Source: Nocardioides nematodiphilus (GTDB lineage Bacteria > Actinomycetota > Actinomycetes > Propionibacteriales > Nocardioidaceae). Taken from it: DNA of 64,000 nt. Shown here piece after piece: positions 38,136 to 47,115 of the stretch. How positions within the stretch are numbered: position 1 is the stretch's first letter; every line of letters begins with the position of its first letter. The position numbers were made by a program, and so were the translations under genes. The stretch spans positions 186,001 through 250,000 of the forward strand of contig NZ_JAIWOY010000005.1 of assembly GCF_020216525.1 (NCBI RefSeq). Reading direction: 5' to 3'. The notes beneath the pieces are model-generated. The model was not told the DNA's origin. It saw nothing but the letters and a program-made list of their open reading frames with translations, and did not search any database.

Positions 38136-39037
38136 GTCAGGTGACGGTCCGGCCGATGGCCGCGTCCCAGCTCGAGCAGTGGCGTGCCGCCCGCGCATCG
38201 GCGGGCACGCCACTGCCCGACGCGGGGGCCGAGCGGGAGGCCGTGACCGTCACGGTGGACGGCGTCGAGGTCGGCGGGGCGGTACTGGCGTACTCCGCCG
38301 AGCCCTCCGGCCGGCGCTGCGCCGTCCTCCTCCTGCAGACCACCGTGCCGTACGACGCCGTCGACCGCTGGACGGCGATCGCCCGCGGTCTCGAGGACTA
38401 TGCCCGCCGACGGGCCGCGACCGAGATCACGACCGCCGTCGCCCCGGCCCTCGCGGCGGCGTTCGGCCACGCCGGATTCCTGGCGACCATGCTCGGGGCG
38501 GAGCGTCCGTTCGGTCCGAACGGCTGGGCCGAGCTCCACGACGACGGCAGGGTGACGGTGCGTCCGATGGACCTCGCCGAGCGACAGCGGTTCGTCGGGG
38601 AGCTCCGCGAGCTGATGCTCAGCGGCATGACCCGGGCCGGGGTCGTCGAGCCCGGCAGCCCGAGCCTCGAGGAGCTAAAGACTCGGCTCGTGCCCCTGCT
38701 CGAGGATCCGCTCCCCGCGGACCAGCTGGTGCTCACCGCCCTCATCGACGGGGCACCCGGCGGTGGCCTGTGGGCGACCCTCGCCCCGGTCGACGGCGGC
38801 AGGGAGATCCACGCCCATGCCCTGCAGATCGATGCGGAGCACCGCGGCCGGGGTCTCGGCCGGTCGTTCCTGAGCGCACTGAACACCTATGTGGCCCCAC
38901 TCGGTGCCCGCGGTGTCCGGCTGCGGGTCTACGGCTTCGACCGGCGCGCCCAGCAGCTTTTCGGTGTCACCCAGGACACCGTCGAGGAGATCCACCTGCG
39001 CAAGGACATCGCCGCGGAGGACGCGGCCCTACGCTGA
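38132..39037 (+). CDS. GNAT family N-acetyltransferase (tandem-domain type)
   Basis: 301 residues. The C-terminal half has acetyl-CoA-binding features: IHAHALQIDAEHRGRGLGRSFLSAL and then a C-terminal strand-helix (VRLRVYGFDRRAQQLF). The N-terminal half looks like a second, degenerate GNAT fold (TVRPMAAS at the start, echoed by TVRPMDLAE at the middle), as in MshD-like proteins. The acceptor is unknown. Start is the GTG overlapping the upstream stop, so it is translationally coupled to the large secreted protein gene, and a methyltransferase gene follows four bases after its stop. Confidence 0.85.
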   Translation: MSQVTVRPMAASQLEQWRAARASAGTPLPDAGAEREAVTVTVDGVEVGGAVLAYSAEPSGRRCAVLLLQTTVPYDAVDRWTAIARGLEDYARRRAATEITTAVAPALAAAFGHAGFLATMLGAERPFGPNGWAELHDDGRVTVRPMDLAERQRFVGELRELMLSGMTRAGVVEPGSPSLEELKTRLVPLLEDPLPADQLVLTALIDGAPGGGLWATLAPVDGGREIHAHALQIDAEHRGRGLGRSFLSALNTYVAPLGARGVRLRVYGFDRRAQQLFGVTQDTVEEIHLRKDIAAEDAALR

Positions 39038-39041
39038 GCCC

Positions 39042-39701
39042 ATGGTGAAGTGGCGCGGCCGCGATGTGAGCGACACCTGGCGGCTCGATCATCCGTGGGC
39101 AAGCGTCTACTCCTTCGGGATGGCGCACCGACCGATCGCGCGTACGGCCGGGGTGGTCGGCTTCGGCACCGACTTCGACCGGATGTACGACGCCATCGCC
39201 TCGATCGGCGACCTGCCCGCCGGGTCCACCGTCCTCGACGTGCCCTGCGGGGGTGGGGTCGCGCTGCGCGGGCTGGTCGGCGCGCGCCGGATCCGCTACG
39301 TCGCCGCCGACATCTCGATCGCGATGCTGGCGCGCACCCGACGTACGGCCGCGGGTCTCGGTGTCGAGGTGGAGCCGGTGGAGGCCGACGTCGCCGACCT
39401 GCCGATGGAGGACCGGTCGGTCGACCTCACCCTCAGTCTCACCGGCCTGCACTGCTTCCCCGATCCGCGGGCCGCGATCCGCGAGATCGCCCGCGTCACC
39501 CGCGACCGGATCGAGCTGAGCTGGCTGCGCTCGGATGCCGGCCTGCGGTACCGCCCCATCCTGATCGCCGGGCGGGCCGGCGGCCTCGTCGGACGCTCCG
39601 CCACCGCGGACGAGGTGGGGCTGTGGCTCGCGGAGTGCGGCTTCGACGCTGAGATCCGCATCGAGGGCGCGTTCGCGTACGCCTCCGCACGGCGGGGGTA
39701 G
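39042..39701 (+). CDS. class I SAM-dependent methyltransferase
   Basis: 219 residues. Motif I VLDVPCGGGVALRGL, motif II-like VAADISIAMLARTR, and ADVADLPMEDRSVDLTLS mark a UbiE/Methyltransf_11-type Rossmann fold. The acceptor is unknown. It probably shares a transcript with the GNAT gene just upstream. The ATG at 39042 is four bases after that stop. Confidence 0.88.
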   Translation: MVKWRGRDVSDTWRLDHPWASVYSFGMAHRPIARTAGVVGFGTDFDRMYDAIASIGDLPAGSTVLDVPCGGGVALRGLVGARRIRYVAADISIAMLARTRRTAAGLGVEVEPVEADVADLPMEDRSVDLTLSLTGLHCFPDPRAAIREIARVTRDRIELSWLRSDAGLRYRPILIAGRAGGLVGRSATADEVGLWLAECGFDAEIRIEGAFAYASARRG

Positions 39702-39752
39702 AGGGCGATTCGGTGGGACCGGAGCAGATCGGGTAATGTCCGGTCACGGCTT

Positions 39753-39829
39753 GGCCAGATAGCTCAGTTGGTACGAGCGATCGACTGAAAATCGATAGGT
39801 CGGCGGTTCGACCCCGCCTCTGGCCACCA
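39753..39829 (+). tRNA. tRNA-Phe (GAA)
   Basis: A full cloverleaf with acceptor GGCCAGA/TCTGGCC, anticodon loop CTGAAAA (GAA) and T-loop GTTCGAC. The CCA end is encoded (39827-39829). Confidence 0.97.
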
Positions 39830-39833
39830 CCAC

Positions 39834-39865
39834 AGAAGGCCCCCGAGTCCACTCGGGGGCCTTCT
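39834..39865 (+). terminator. hairpin after tRNA-Phe
   Basis: A perfect 15-bp stem AGAAGGCCCCCGAGT with a two-base loop begins five bases after the tRNA. No U-tract. Confidence 0.8.
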
Positions 39866-39903
39866 GCGTCGCCGCGGCCGCACGGTGTGGAACGATTCCC
39901 GCC

Positions 39904-40662
39904 GTGGCCGAGCGCGTCAGTTTCTCCAGCTCCACCGGACCAATGCTGTCCGGACTGATCGACCTCCCGCAGGGCGAGGTGCGCGGCTGGGGCGTCTTCT
40001 CGCACGGCTTCACCTTGGGCAAGGACTGTCCAGCAGCCGCGCGGATCTGCCGCCAGCTCGCCAGCGAGGGCATCGGGATGCTCCGCTTCGACAACCTCGG
40101 CCTCGGCGATTCCGAGGGCGACTGGGGCGACGGCTCGTTCACGGTGAAGGTCGCCGACACCGTACGAGCGCTGGCGTTCATGACCGAGCGCGGCACGCCC
40201 GCGCGGCTGCTGGTGGGTCACTCCTTCGGCGGCTGCGCGGTCCTCGCGGCGGCGAAGCAGGTCGCGAGCGTCGCCGCGGTCGCGACCATCGGCGCCCCGT
40301 CCGACCCGAGCCGCACCGAGCACCAGTACGACGCCGTCGTCGACCGCGTCCTCGCTGACGGCGAGGCGCAGTGGCTGGTCGGCGGCACGAAGGCACTGAC
40401 GCTGAAGCGCGCGTTCGTCGAGGACGTCCGGGCCGCGGACCTCAACGACGTGATACCGACGCTGGGCCGACCGCTGCTGGTGATGCACTCGCCGACCGAC
40501 GACACCGTGCCGATCGAGAACGCCAGCCGGATCTTCCGGCTCGCCCAGCACCCGCGCAGCTTCGTCTCGCTCGAGGGCTCCGACCACCTCCTGATGGTGC
40601 CGGGCCAGGCGCAGCGGGCCGCGCGGATCGTCAGCGCCTGGGCCGATCCCTACCTCGACTAG
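39904..40662 (+). CDS. alpha/beta hydrolase
   Basis: 252 residues. Nucleophile elbow GHSFGG (~102), acid in SPTDDTVP (~198) and His in GSDHLLM complete the triad. An HG-type oxyanion segment (FSHGFTLGKDC) is upstream. It is close to the acyl-protein/OsmC-linked hydrolase type, with no lid domain. The substrate is unknown. The GTG at 39904 has AACGAT seven bases before it, a weak leaderless signal. Confidence 0.88.
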   Translation: MAERVSFSSSTGPMLSGLIDLPQGEVRGWGVFSHGFTLGKDCPAAARICRQLASEGIGMLRFDNLGLGDSEGDWGDGSFTVKVADTVRALAFMTERGTPARLLVGHSFGGCAVLAAAKQVASVAAVATIGAPSDPSRTEHQYDAVVDRVLADGEAQWLVGGTKALTLKRAFVEDVRAADLNDVIPTLGRPLLVMHSPTDDTVPIENASRIFRLAQHPRSFVSLEGSDHLLMVPGQAQRAARIVSAWADPYLD

Positions 40663-40704
40663 TCGTCCTTGACGCGTGGCGGGGCCTGGGGGAGCGTGGC
40701 CCGC

Positions 40705-41475
40705 ATGACCACGATCGCGGTGCTGGGTCTCGGGGAGGCCGGGACGTTGTTCGCGGCCGACCTGGTGGCGGCCGGGGTGGACGTACGGGCCTTCGACCCG
40801 GTCGCTCCGGCGCCGACGGGCGTGGTGACCTGCGCGGGCGAGGCCGAGACGGTAGCCGGTGCCGACATCGTGCTGAGCATCAACACCACCGGGGTGGCGC
40901 TCGAGGTGGCCCGTGCGGCCGCACCGGCCTGCAGACCGGGCACCATCTACGCCGATCTCAACTCGGCGTCCCCCGACCGCAAGCGCGAGATCGCCGAGCT
41001 GCTGCCCGTCGGGGTCGACTTCGTGGACGGAGTGCTGATGTCGACGGTGCCGGGCAAGGGGCTCTACGTGCCGATCGCGGTCTCCGGGCCGGGGGCCGCA
41101 CTCTTCGCGGACCTGATGAGCCAGCTCGGCGCGAAGGTCGAGGTGGTCGGCGACGAGCCCGGCGAGGCGGCCACGCGCAAGCTGGTCCGCAGCGTCTTCT
41201 TCAAGGGCCTCGCAGCCGCCGTCACCGAGAGCGTCGCCGCCGCCCGGGCCGCCGGCATCGAGGACGCCATCCGTGGCGACATCGGTGCCGAGCTCGCGGA
41301 GGCCGACGCCGGACTGGTCGACGTCCTGCTCAACGGCAGCCGGACGCATGCCGCCCGCCGCGCCCTGGAGATGGAGTCCGCGATCGCGCTGCTCGACGAG
41401 CTCGGCGTCCCCTCCCGGGTCAGCACCGCCAGCCGTGACTGGCTGCGCGACCTGGAGCAGGCCCGCGATGAGTGA
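40705..41475 (+). CDS. NAD(P)-dependent oxidoreductase (6PGDH-like, DUF1932)
   Basis: 256 residues. The Rossmann start TTIAVLGLGEAGTLFAADL and ADIVLSINTT match the 6-phosphogluconate dehydrogenase N-domain. The C-terminal half (EAATRKLVRSVFFKGLAAAV) matches the DUF1932 helical domain of related dehydrogenases. Substrate unknown. GGGGGAG precedes the ATG at 40705. The next gene overlaps the stop by eight bases. Confidence 0.82.
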   Translation: MTTIAVLGLGEAGTLFAADLVAAGVDVRAFDPVAPAPTGVVTCAGEAETVAGADIVLSINTTGVALEVARAAAPACRPGTIYADLNSASPDRKREIAELLPVGVDFVDGVLMSTVPGKGLYVPIAVSGPGAALFADLMSQLGAKVEVVGDEPGEAATRKLVRSVFFKGLAAAVTESVAAARAAGIEDAIRGDIGAELAEADAGLVDVLLNGSRTHAARRALEMESAIALLDELGVPSRVSTASRDWLRDLEQARDE

Positions 41476-42001
41476 GATGCCCGTGACCGACCCGACGGGT
41501 CCGACGACGCCCGCCGAACCGACCGATGAGCTCCCCGCGTCCGCGTGGGGTGTCGGATGGGCGTTCCTCGGCACCCAGCTGTTCGGGCTGATGCGCCGGG
41601 GCCTCACCGGCGCCGATGCGCCCTGGGCGTTCCTCTCGATGGTGCTCTCTGCGGCCGTCGTCGCCTGGTTCGCGGCCGGGGTGCTTCGAGCGCGTCCGCT
41701 GCGAACCGGTTTCGTCTGGGTGATCCTCGTCCTGGGGCTGCTGCTTGAGCTCATCAGCCTGCTCGCCGAGCCTCGGCTCGGCGACTGGTTCGAGCTGGTC
41801 GTCTCGACGATCCCGGTGCTGGCTCTCGCGAGCTTCTGTCGCAGCCCCTACTTCGCCGAGCAGCGCAGCCTCGGGGCCGACGCGTCGTTCGTACGCCCCG
41901 CTATCGGCGGCGTCCTGGCCCTCGCAGTCGTCACCGGCGCCCTCGGCGGCATCACCGACCGCGTGGACGACAGCGGCACCCAGATCCACATCGGCCTCTG
42001 A
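41468..42001 (+). CDS. small integral membrane protein
   Basis: 177 residues, not recognised. A short Pro/Thr-rich N-terminus precedes about four hydrophobic segments (WAFLGTQLFGLM; FLSMVLSAAVVAWFAAGVL; FVWVILVLGLLLELISLL; IGGVLALAVVTGALGGI). The start overlaps the dehydrogenase stop (ATGAGTGA), so the two are translated together; whether the protein assists that enzyme is unknown. Confidence 0.7.
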   Translation: MSEMPVTDPTGPTTPAEPTDELPASAWGVGWAFLGTQLFGLMRRGLTGADAPWAFLSMVLSAAVVAWFAAGVLRARPLRTGFVWVILVLGLLLELISLLAEPRLGDWFELVVSTIPVLALASFCRSPYFAEQRSLGADASFVRPAIGGVLALAVVTGALGGITDRVDDSGTQIHIGL

Positions 42002-42055
42002 GCCTGTGGGTTGGGGACGCCCCGCGCCCACCCCTTATGCTGAGCGACGCTTCAC

Positions 42056-42128
42056 GCCCCGTTCGTCTAGCGGCCCAGGACCCCGCCCTTTCACGGCGGT
42101 AGCGCCGGTTCGAATCCGGTACGGGGTA
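42056..42128 (+). tRNA. tRNA-Glu (TTC)
   Basis: Acceptor GCCCCGT with ACGGGGT, anticodon loop CTTTCAC (TTC), T-loop GTTCGAAT. No CCA encoded. G1 faces U72, as in other actinobacterial tRNA-Glu genes. Confidence 0.96.
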
Positions 42129-42136
42129 CGACAGCG

Positions 42137-42172
42137 AACGTCCCGATCCGCCTCGCGGATCGGGACGTTTTT
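42137..42172 (+). terminator. intrinsic terminator after tRNA-Glu
   Basis: A 14-bp perfect stem (AACGTCCCGATCCG) with loop CCTCG and a run of five T residues, the most classical terminator in the window. Confidence 0.93.
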
Positions 42173-42238
42173 ACCTTCGGGCGCCGGGTGGGCTCAGATT
42201 CGCCTCAGGGTGTCCGATATCCGGACGTGCGGGCCAAG

Positions 42239-44089
42239 ATGACGGGAGCCTCCCTTCCCCTGGCCCGGCGCGCCCCCGACGTGGAGACCGACGAGGTGCC
42301 GGCGCTCGGGGATCCTGCCGCCGAGCTCGCCTTCCAGCGCGAGGTGATCGACCGGCTGCTGCACAGTGAGCCCGTGGGCGATGTCCTCGTCACGATCTGC
42401 GAGCGCGTCCAGGAGATCGTCCCCGGCACCCGGGCCTGCGTGGTCGTGGTCGATGAGGTCACGGGCCGTCTCCGGCACGCCGCCGCGCCCGGCTTCGACC
42501 CTGACTACATCGCCCGGACCGACGAGCTGATCATGCTCCACGGCCGGGGTCTGTCGGCCGAGGCCGCCCGCCGTGGTGTCGACCTGGCCGTCGCCGACAA
42601 GCGGACGGAGCCGTCCCTGTCTGCGGTCTCCAAGTCGAGCATGGAGGAGGGCGACATCCGGGCGAGCCTGGCCCATCCGCTGGTGCAGCCCGATGGCAGT
42701 GTCGCGGGCACGCTGACCCTCCACTGGAGCGAGGTCCACCACCCCAGGCGGGACGAGATCGTGGCGGTGCATCACGCGGGCCGGCTGGTCACGCTGGTGC
42801 TCGCGCTGGCAGCCCGCTCCGGTGCGACGATCCCCACCGACATGCACGGCCGGGCGCGCTTCCTCCAGCTCCTCAACGCTCGGATGACCCGGCGGGCGAA
42901 GCCCTGTGCGGTCCTGGTCATCCACCTCGGCGGCCTCGACCTGCTCGATGCCGAGCTCGACAGCGGCGTGGGCAGCGCGCTGATCCGTCTCGTCGCCGAC
43001 CGGGTCCACCTGGAGACCGGGGCGCACGCCCTCGTCGGGCTCCTGGACAACGCGAAGGTCGTGGTCGCGCTCGACGCCGAGACCGGGCCCGTACGTGATC
43101 GGCTCGCCGCCAACCTCCTGGCCGGTCTCAGCGAGCCCTTCTCGGTCGACGGCGGTGAGTTCGCGCTCTTCCCGTCGATCGGCGTCGCCGTCGGCACCCG
43201 CGAGGACGACGCGTACGACCTGGTGCGCAGCGCACTGCTCGCCGCGGAGGCGGGTCGTGCCGACGGACGGGGACGGGTGCGCCACTACGACCGCGAGTTG
43301 CGCAACGCGTCCGCGGACCGGCTCGCGCGGCTGGCGGCGCTGCGACGCGCGATCGACAAGCACGAGGTCGGCCTCGTGTACCAGCCGTTCGTCGAGCTCG
43401 CGACGGGCGCCTTCACCCGCGCGGAGGCACTGGCCCGATGGCAGATGCCGGGTGGCCGCCGGATCTCACCTGCCGAGTTCATCCCGCTCGCGGAGGCGAC
43501 CGGTCTCATCGTGCCGCTCGGCGAGCAGCTCCTCGGCCTCGCGATCGACCAGGCGCGCGAGTGGAGCCTGAGCGCACCACACACCCGGGTCTCGGTGAAC
43601 CTCTCCGGCGTCCAGCTGAGCATGCCGGGCTTCGCGGAGCGGCTGATCGAGCGGATCGAGGACGCCGGGCTCGGCACCTGGCCGGTCATCTTCGAGGTCA
43701 CCGAGACCGCCCTGATGGAGAACCTCGAGGTCGGCCGGCAGGGGCTGCAGCTGCTCCAGGACGCCGGCTACCGGGTCCTCATCGACGACTTCGGCACCGG
43801 TCACTCCTCGCTCGCGCTGCTGGACGAGCTGCCCGTCGGCGGCCTCAAGATCGACAAGAAGTTCATCCAGCGGCTGAGCACCGAGCCCGCTGCCAGGACG
43901 GTCGTGAGCGCGATCGTGGCCGTCGCCGGCGCCTACCAGCTGAAGACCACCGCCGAGGGGATCGAGGACGCGGAGACGCTGCGGATCGTCCGTGACCTCG
44001 GCATCGACTTCGGCCAGGGCTTCTACATGTGCCTGCCCGCTCCGGCCGACGGGATGGCGGAGCTGCTCAATCGAGGCTTCGACCTGTGA
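42239..44089 (+). CDS. GAF - degenerate GGDEF - EAL phosphodiesterase
   Basis: 616 residues, soluble. A GAF domain (~30-185) is followed by a GGDEF-fold domain in which the signature is lost (LVGLLDNAKVVVAL where GGDEF should be), then an EAL domain with AEALARW, VNLSGVQLS, EVTETALM, DDFGTGHSS and the Lys in GLKIDKKF. The EAL catalytic residues look complete, so it should hydrolyse c-di-GMP, with the GGDEF fold perhaps binding GTP for control. Start ATG 42239; a GTG at 42188 is an alternative. Together with the membrane GGDEF-EAL protein at 3063 it forms this window's second c-di-GMP enzyme. Confidence 0.88.
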   Translation: MTGASLPLARRAPDVETDEVPALGDPAAELAFQREVIDRLLHSEPVGDVLVTICERVQEIVPGTRACVVVVDEVTGRLRHAAAPGFDPDYIARTDELIMLHGRGLSAEAARRGVDLAVADKRTEPSLSAVSKSSMEEGDIRASLAHPLVQPDGSVAGTLTLHWSEVHHPRRDEIVAVHHAGRLVTLVLALAARSGATIPTDMHGRARFLQLLNARMTRRAKPCAVLVIHLGGLDLLDAELDSGVGSALIRLVADRVHLETGAHALVGLLDNAKVVVALDAETGPVRDRLAANLLAGLSEPFSVDGGEFALFPSIGVAVGTREDDAYDLVRSALLAAEAGRADGRGRVRHYDRELRNASADRLARLAALRRAIDKHEVGLVYQPFVELATGAFTRAEALARWQMPGGRRISPAEFIPLAEATGLIVPLGEQLLGLAIDQAREWSLSAPHTRVSVNLSGVQLSMPGFAERLIERIEDAGLGTWPVIFEVTETALMENLEVGRQGLQLLQDAGYRVLIDDFGTGHSSLALLDELPVGGLKIDKKFIQRLSTEPAARTVVSAIVAVAGAYQLKTTAEGIEDAETLRIVRDLGIDFGQGFYMCLPAPADGMAELLNRGFDL

Positions 44090-44126
44090 TACCTAGGTTC
44101 TATCTAGGTATCGACGCTGATATACA
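44089..44126 (+). promoter_or_regulatory. promoter with palindromic operator for the tungstate-type transporter
   Basis: The palindrome ATACCTAG-N7-CTAGGTAT (44089-44111) has perfect 8-bp arms. A -35-like TTCTAT (44098-44103) lies in its centre and a -10 TATACA at 44121-44126, 17 bases apart; the GTG start follows six bases later. A protein bound here would block RNA polymerase. The HTH-TOBE protein encoded at the end of the operon is the likely binder. Confidence 0.75.
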
Positions 44127-44132
44127 TCGAGG

Positions 44133-45461
44133 GTGCGCCCTCCTCGTCTCCTCGTCCTTCCCCTGCTACTCGTCGCCGCGCTGAGCGCCGGCTGCGGAGG
44201 GTCGCCTGATGGCCAGGGTCTCGGAGTCGGCGGGAGCGACCGCACGCTCGCGATCGTCGGCACCAGCGACATCGCCGACTCGAACCTCTTCGCAGCCGTG
44301 CTCAAGCCCGGCTTCGAGAAGGCCTACCCGCAGTACACGGTGACCTATCAGGGCAACGCCACCGCGCAGGCGATGGCGTTCGCCAAGACCGGGCAGTTCA
44401 GCGCGCTGATCGTGCACGCGGCGAGCCTGGAGAACCAGTTCGTGGCGGACGGGTTCTCCACGGCGCCGTACGGGCGGGCCATCTTCTGGGGCGACTTCGT
44501 CCTCCTCGGGCCGAAGAACGACCCCGCCGGGGTGATGAGCGGCGGAGCGGCGACCGCCGATCCGGCCGCGGCCTTCGCGAAGATCGCAGCGGCGGGTGCG
44601 GCGGGCAAGGCGCACTTCATCGCGCGCGAGACCGGCGCCGGCACCGACGTCACCTCCCACAAGATCTGGGCCACGACCACGGGCGTCGCCACCTGCGCGG
44701 TCTCCACCGAGAACGGCGGCGGCGCGATGCCGTCGACCGCGAGCGGCGACTGCGACACCAGCTCGCCGGCCTATCCGTCCTGGTACACGGTGACCGGGGC
44801 CAAGCAGGGCGCCAACGTCCAGTACGCCGACGTCTGCAGCCCCGCCTCGGGCGCTCCGGACTGCTACGTCTTCACCGACCGTGGCACCTACGACTACCTC
44901 GCCTCGACCGGTGCGCTCAGCACCGTGCGCCCGGTCGTCGAGGGCGACTCGGGGCTGTTGGTCAACTCCTTCCACGCGTACGCGATCAACCCCGACGCTG
45001 TCCCGGACGGATCGAAGGTCAACAGTGCCGCGGCGACCGCGTTCCTCGACTGGATCACGTCCCCCTCCGGCCAGAAGGCCGTCGGGAGCTACCTCGCCGA
45101 GACCGGCGACGCTCCGTTCCGCCCCGATGCCGCCCCGGTGATCAGGCTCGACGCGACGGTGAGGAACGCCATCGCCGGCACGCTGGCCAACGTCGTGCCC
45201 GGTACGCCGTCGCTCTCCGGCCAGAAGGTCACCCTCGAGGTGGCCGGCAAGCCCGTCGCGAGCGCGCTCACCGACGCGCAGGGCCGCTTCTCGATCGCCC
45301 ACGCGCGGCCCGCCGGATCGGACTGTGCGCTGACGACCGGCCCGATCACCCAGGTCGAGGACGCCACGCTCCACCCGGCGTTCGGGGACCTGCTCCAGCC
45401 CGCCGTCCTCGCGCTGTGTGCAGGCGCGCCGACCTCGCCAAGCGCCCGCGCCGAGGGTTGA
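44133..45461 (+). CDS. tungstate/molybdate-type ABC transporter substrate-binding lipoprotein
   Basis: 442 residues. A lipoprotein signal (LLLVAALSAGCGG) anchors it outside the membrane. The solute-binding core (TLAIVGTSDIADSNLF, FAKTGQFSALIVHAAS, RETGAGTDVTSHKIW, GLLVNSFHAYAINP) resembles TupA-like proteins. After residue ~335 an extra ~100-residue beta-rich module is present that usual TupA lacks. The GTG start follows TATACA by six bases (leaderless). It is first in an operon with permease, ATPase and regulator. Oxyanion identity (tungstate or molybdate) is inferred from the family and the TOBE regulator. Confidence 0.82.
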   Translation: MRPPRLLVLPLLLVAALSAGCGGSPDGQGLGVGGSDRTLAIVGTSDIADSNLFAAVLKPGFEKAYPQYTVTYQGNATAQAMAFAKTGQFSALIVHAASLENQFVADGFSTAPYGRAIFWGDFVLLGPKNDPAGVMSGGAATADPAAAFAKIAAAGAAGKAHFIARETGAGTDVTSHKIWATTTGVATCAVSTENGGGAMPSTASGDCDTSSPAYPSWYTVTGAKQGANVQYADVCSPASGAPDCYVFTDRGTYDYLASTGALSTVRPVVEGDSGLLVNSFHAYAINPDAVPDGSKVNSAAATAFLDWITSPSGQKAVGSYLAETGDAPFRPDAAPVIRLDATVRNAIAGTLANVVPGTPSLSGQKVTLEVAGKPVASALTDAQGRFSIAHARPAGSDCALTTGPITQVEDATLHPAFGDLLQPAVLALCAGAPTSPSARAEG

Positions 45462-45463
45462 GC

Positions 45464-46180
45464 ATGACGTTCCTCTGGCAGGGGCTCCAGCAGGCCTGGC
45501 ACCTGATCGCCACCCGCGACCCGTATCTGTGGGGTCTGGTCGACGTGACGCTGCGGGTGTGTGCGCTGTCGACCGGGATCGCGATCCTCGTCGGCATCCC
45601 CATCGGTCTCGGCATCGGGCTGGGCCGGTTCCGCGGCCGTGGCGTGCTGGTCACGCTCGCCAACGCCGGGCTCGGGCTTCCGCCCGTGATCGTCGGCATC
45701 GTGCTGGCCGTGCTGATGTTCCCGCAGGCGCCGCTCGGCCGCTTCCACCTGCTCTTCACGCTCCGCGGCGTCTACATCGCCCAGACCGCACTGGCCGTGC
45801 CGATCATCATCGCGCTCACGATCTCAGCGGTCAGCGACATCGCTCCGGGCCTGATCGCGCAGGCACGCGCGTTCGGGGCGCGGCGCCACCGGATCGCGCT
45901 GCTCGCGCTGCGCGAGGCCCGTGTCGGGGTGATGGCCGCGATCATCGCCGCCGTCGGCTCCGGGCTCTCCGAGGTCGGTGCGATCGCGATCGTCGGCGGC
46001 AACGCCGAGTACTCCACCCAGACCCTCGCCACCGCCGCGCTCGAGCGGGTCGGCGCGGGGCGGTACGCCGACGGCATCGCGATCGGCATCCTCCTGATCG
46101 GGCTCGTCCTGATCGTGACCGCGCTGCTGACGGTGCTCCAGTTCGCCGGCGGCCAGCGCCGGGTCGGGCGGTCGTCGTGA
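45464..46180 (+). CDS. ABC transporter permease (TupB-like)
   Basis: 238 residues with about five or six membrane spans. The conserved cytoplasmic loop GSGLSEVGAIAIVGGNAEYS matches tungstate permeases of the TupB type. The start ATG is two bases after the substrate-binding gene's stop, with GAGGG just before it. The last four bases overlap the ATPase gene (GTGA). The three genes make one importer. Confidence 0.9.
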   Translation: MTFLWQGLQQAWHLIATRDPYLWGLVDVTLRVCALSTGIAILVGIPIGLGIGLGRFRGRGVLVTLANAGLGLPPVIVGIVLAVLMFPQAPLGRFHLLFTLRGVYIAQTALAVPIIIALTISAVSDIAPGLIAQARAFGARRHRIALLALREARVGVMAAIIAAVGSGLSEVGAIAIVGGNAEYSTQTLATAALERVGAGRYADGIAIGILLIGLVLIVTALLTVLQFAGGQRRVGRSS

Positions 46181-47106
46181 GGGCGGTGCTGGAGGTCGTC
46201 GACCTGGAGGTGCGCCGCGACGGGCGGCCCGTCCTCGACCGGCTCAGTCTGGCGGTCGCGCCCGGTGAGGTGGTCGCCGTCCTCGGGCCCAACGGCGCCG
46301 GTAAGAGCACGCTGCTCGAGACGGTCGGTGGCATGCTGCCCGCCGCCTCCGGCCGGGTCCGGGTCGCGGGCCGTGTCGCCACGGTGCTGCAGACCCCGGG
46401 TCTGGCCTCGCGCTCGGTGCGGGCCAACGTCGACCTCGCCCAGGCGTGGTTCGGCGTGCCTCGCCGGCAGCGCAGGGGCCGTACGGAGGCTGCGCTGCTC
46501 GCCCTGCGGGCCGACCATCTCGCCCGCCGTCCCGCCGCCGCCCTCTCGGGAGGCGAACGCCGCCGGGTCCACCTCGCCCGCGGTGTCGCCGTGGGTGCGG
46601 ACCTGCTGCTGCTCGACGAGCCGTTCGCCGGCCTCGATGCGGAGACCTCGCGCGAGCTGGTCGCCGACACCGCCACCACCTTGCGCGAGGCCGCCAGCGC
46701 GGTGCTCGTCGTGCTGCACGACCGCGCCGACGCGTGGGCGCTCGCCGACCGGGTGCTGGTGATGATGGCGGGGCGGATCGTCGCCGACGGTGCCCCCGAC
46801 GCGCTGATGAAGGCGCCTCCGAGCGCCGAGATCGCCCGCTTCCTCGGCTACGACGGCGAGGTCCGGATCGGCGACGACGTCGTCCTGACCCGCCCCGCGC
46901 ACGTGCGCCTCGATCCGGGCGGCGAGCTGGAGGGGGCCGTACGCAGCGTGGTCCGTCTCGAGGACGGGGCCCGCGTCGAGGTCGCGACGCCCCGCGGCAC
47001 GCTCTTCGCGCTGCACCCGGACGCCGACCTCGCGCCGGGGGAGGCCGTACGGGTGGCGCTCGTCGGCGGGGTCCGCTTCCCGGTGGCTCCGGGCGCGGGA
47101 CGGTAG
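46177..47106 (+). CDS. ABC transporter ATP-binding protein with C-terminal TOBE-like region
   Basis: 309 residues. Walker A GPNGAGKST, Q-loop ATVLQTPG, signature LSGGERRR, Walker B LLLLDEPFAGLD and a switch His in VLHDRADAW are all present. The last ~70 residues (GELEGAVRSVVRLEDGARVEV) form a TOBE-like module as in ModC-type ATPases, which can sense the oxyanion. It powers the importer. Its stop codon TAG is part of the candidate -10 of the next gene. Confidence 0.92.
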   Translation: MRAVLEVVDLEVRRDGRPVLDRLSLAVAPGEVVAVLGPNGAGKSTLLETVGGMLPAASGRVRVAGRVATVLQTPGLASRSVRANVDLAQAWFGVPRRQRRGRTEAALLALRADHLARRPAAALSGGERRRVHLARGVAVGADLLLLDEPFAGLDAETSRELVADTATTLREAASAVLVVLHDRADAWALADRVLVMMAGRIVADGAPDALMKAPPSAEIARFLGYDGEVRIGDDVVLTRPAHVRLDPGGELEGAVRSVVRLEDGARVEVATPRGTLFALHPDADLAPGEAVRVALVGGVRFPVAPGAGR

Positions 47107-47109
47107 CCT
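47104..47109 (+). promoter_or_regulatory. -10 hexamer TAGCCT, internal leaderless start
   Basis: TAGCCT overlaps the ATPase stop codon and ends six bases before the ATG of the regulator, suggesting the regulator can also be made separately. Confidence 0.5.
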
Positions 47110-47115
47110 CCGGAC

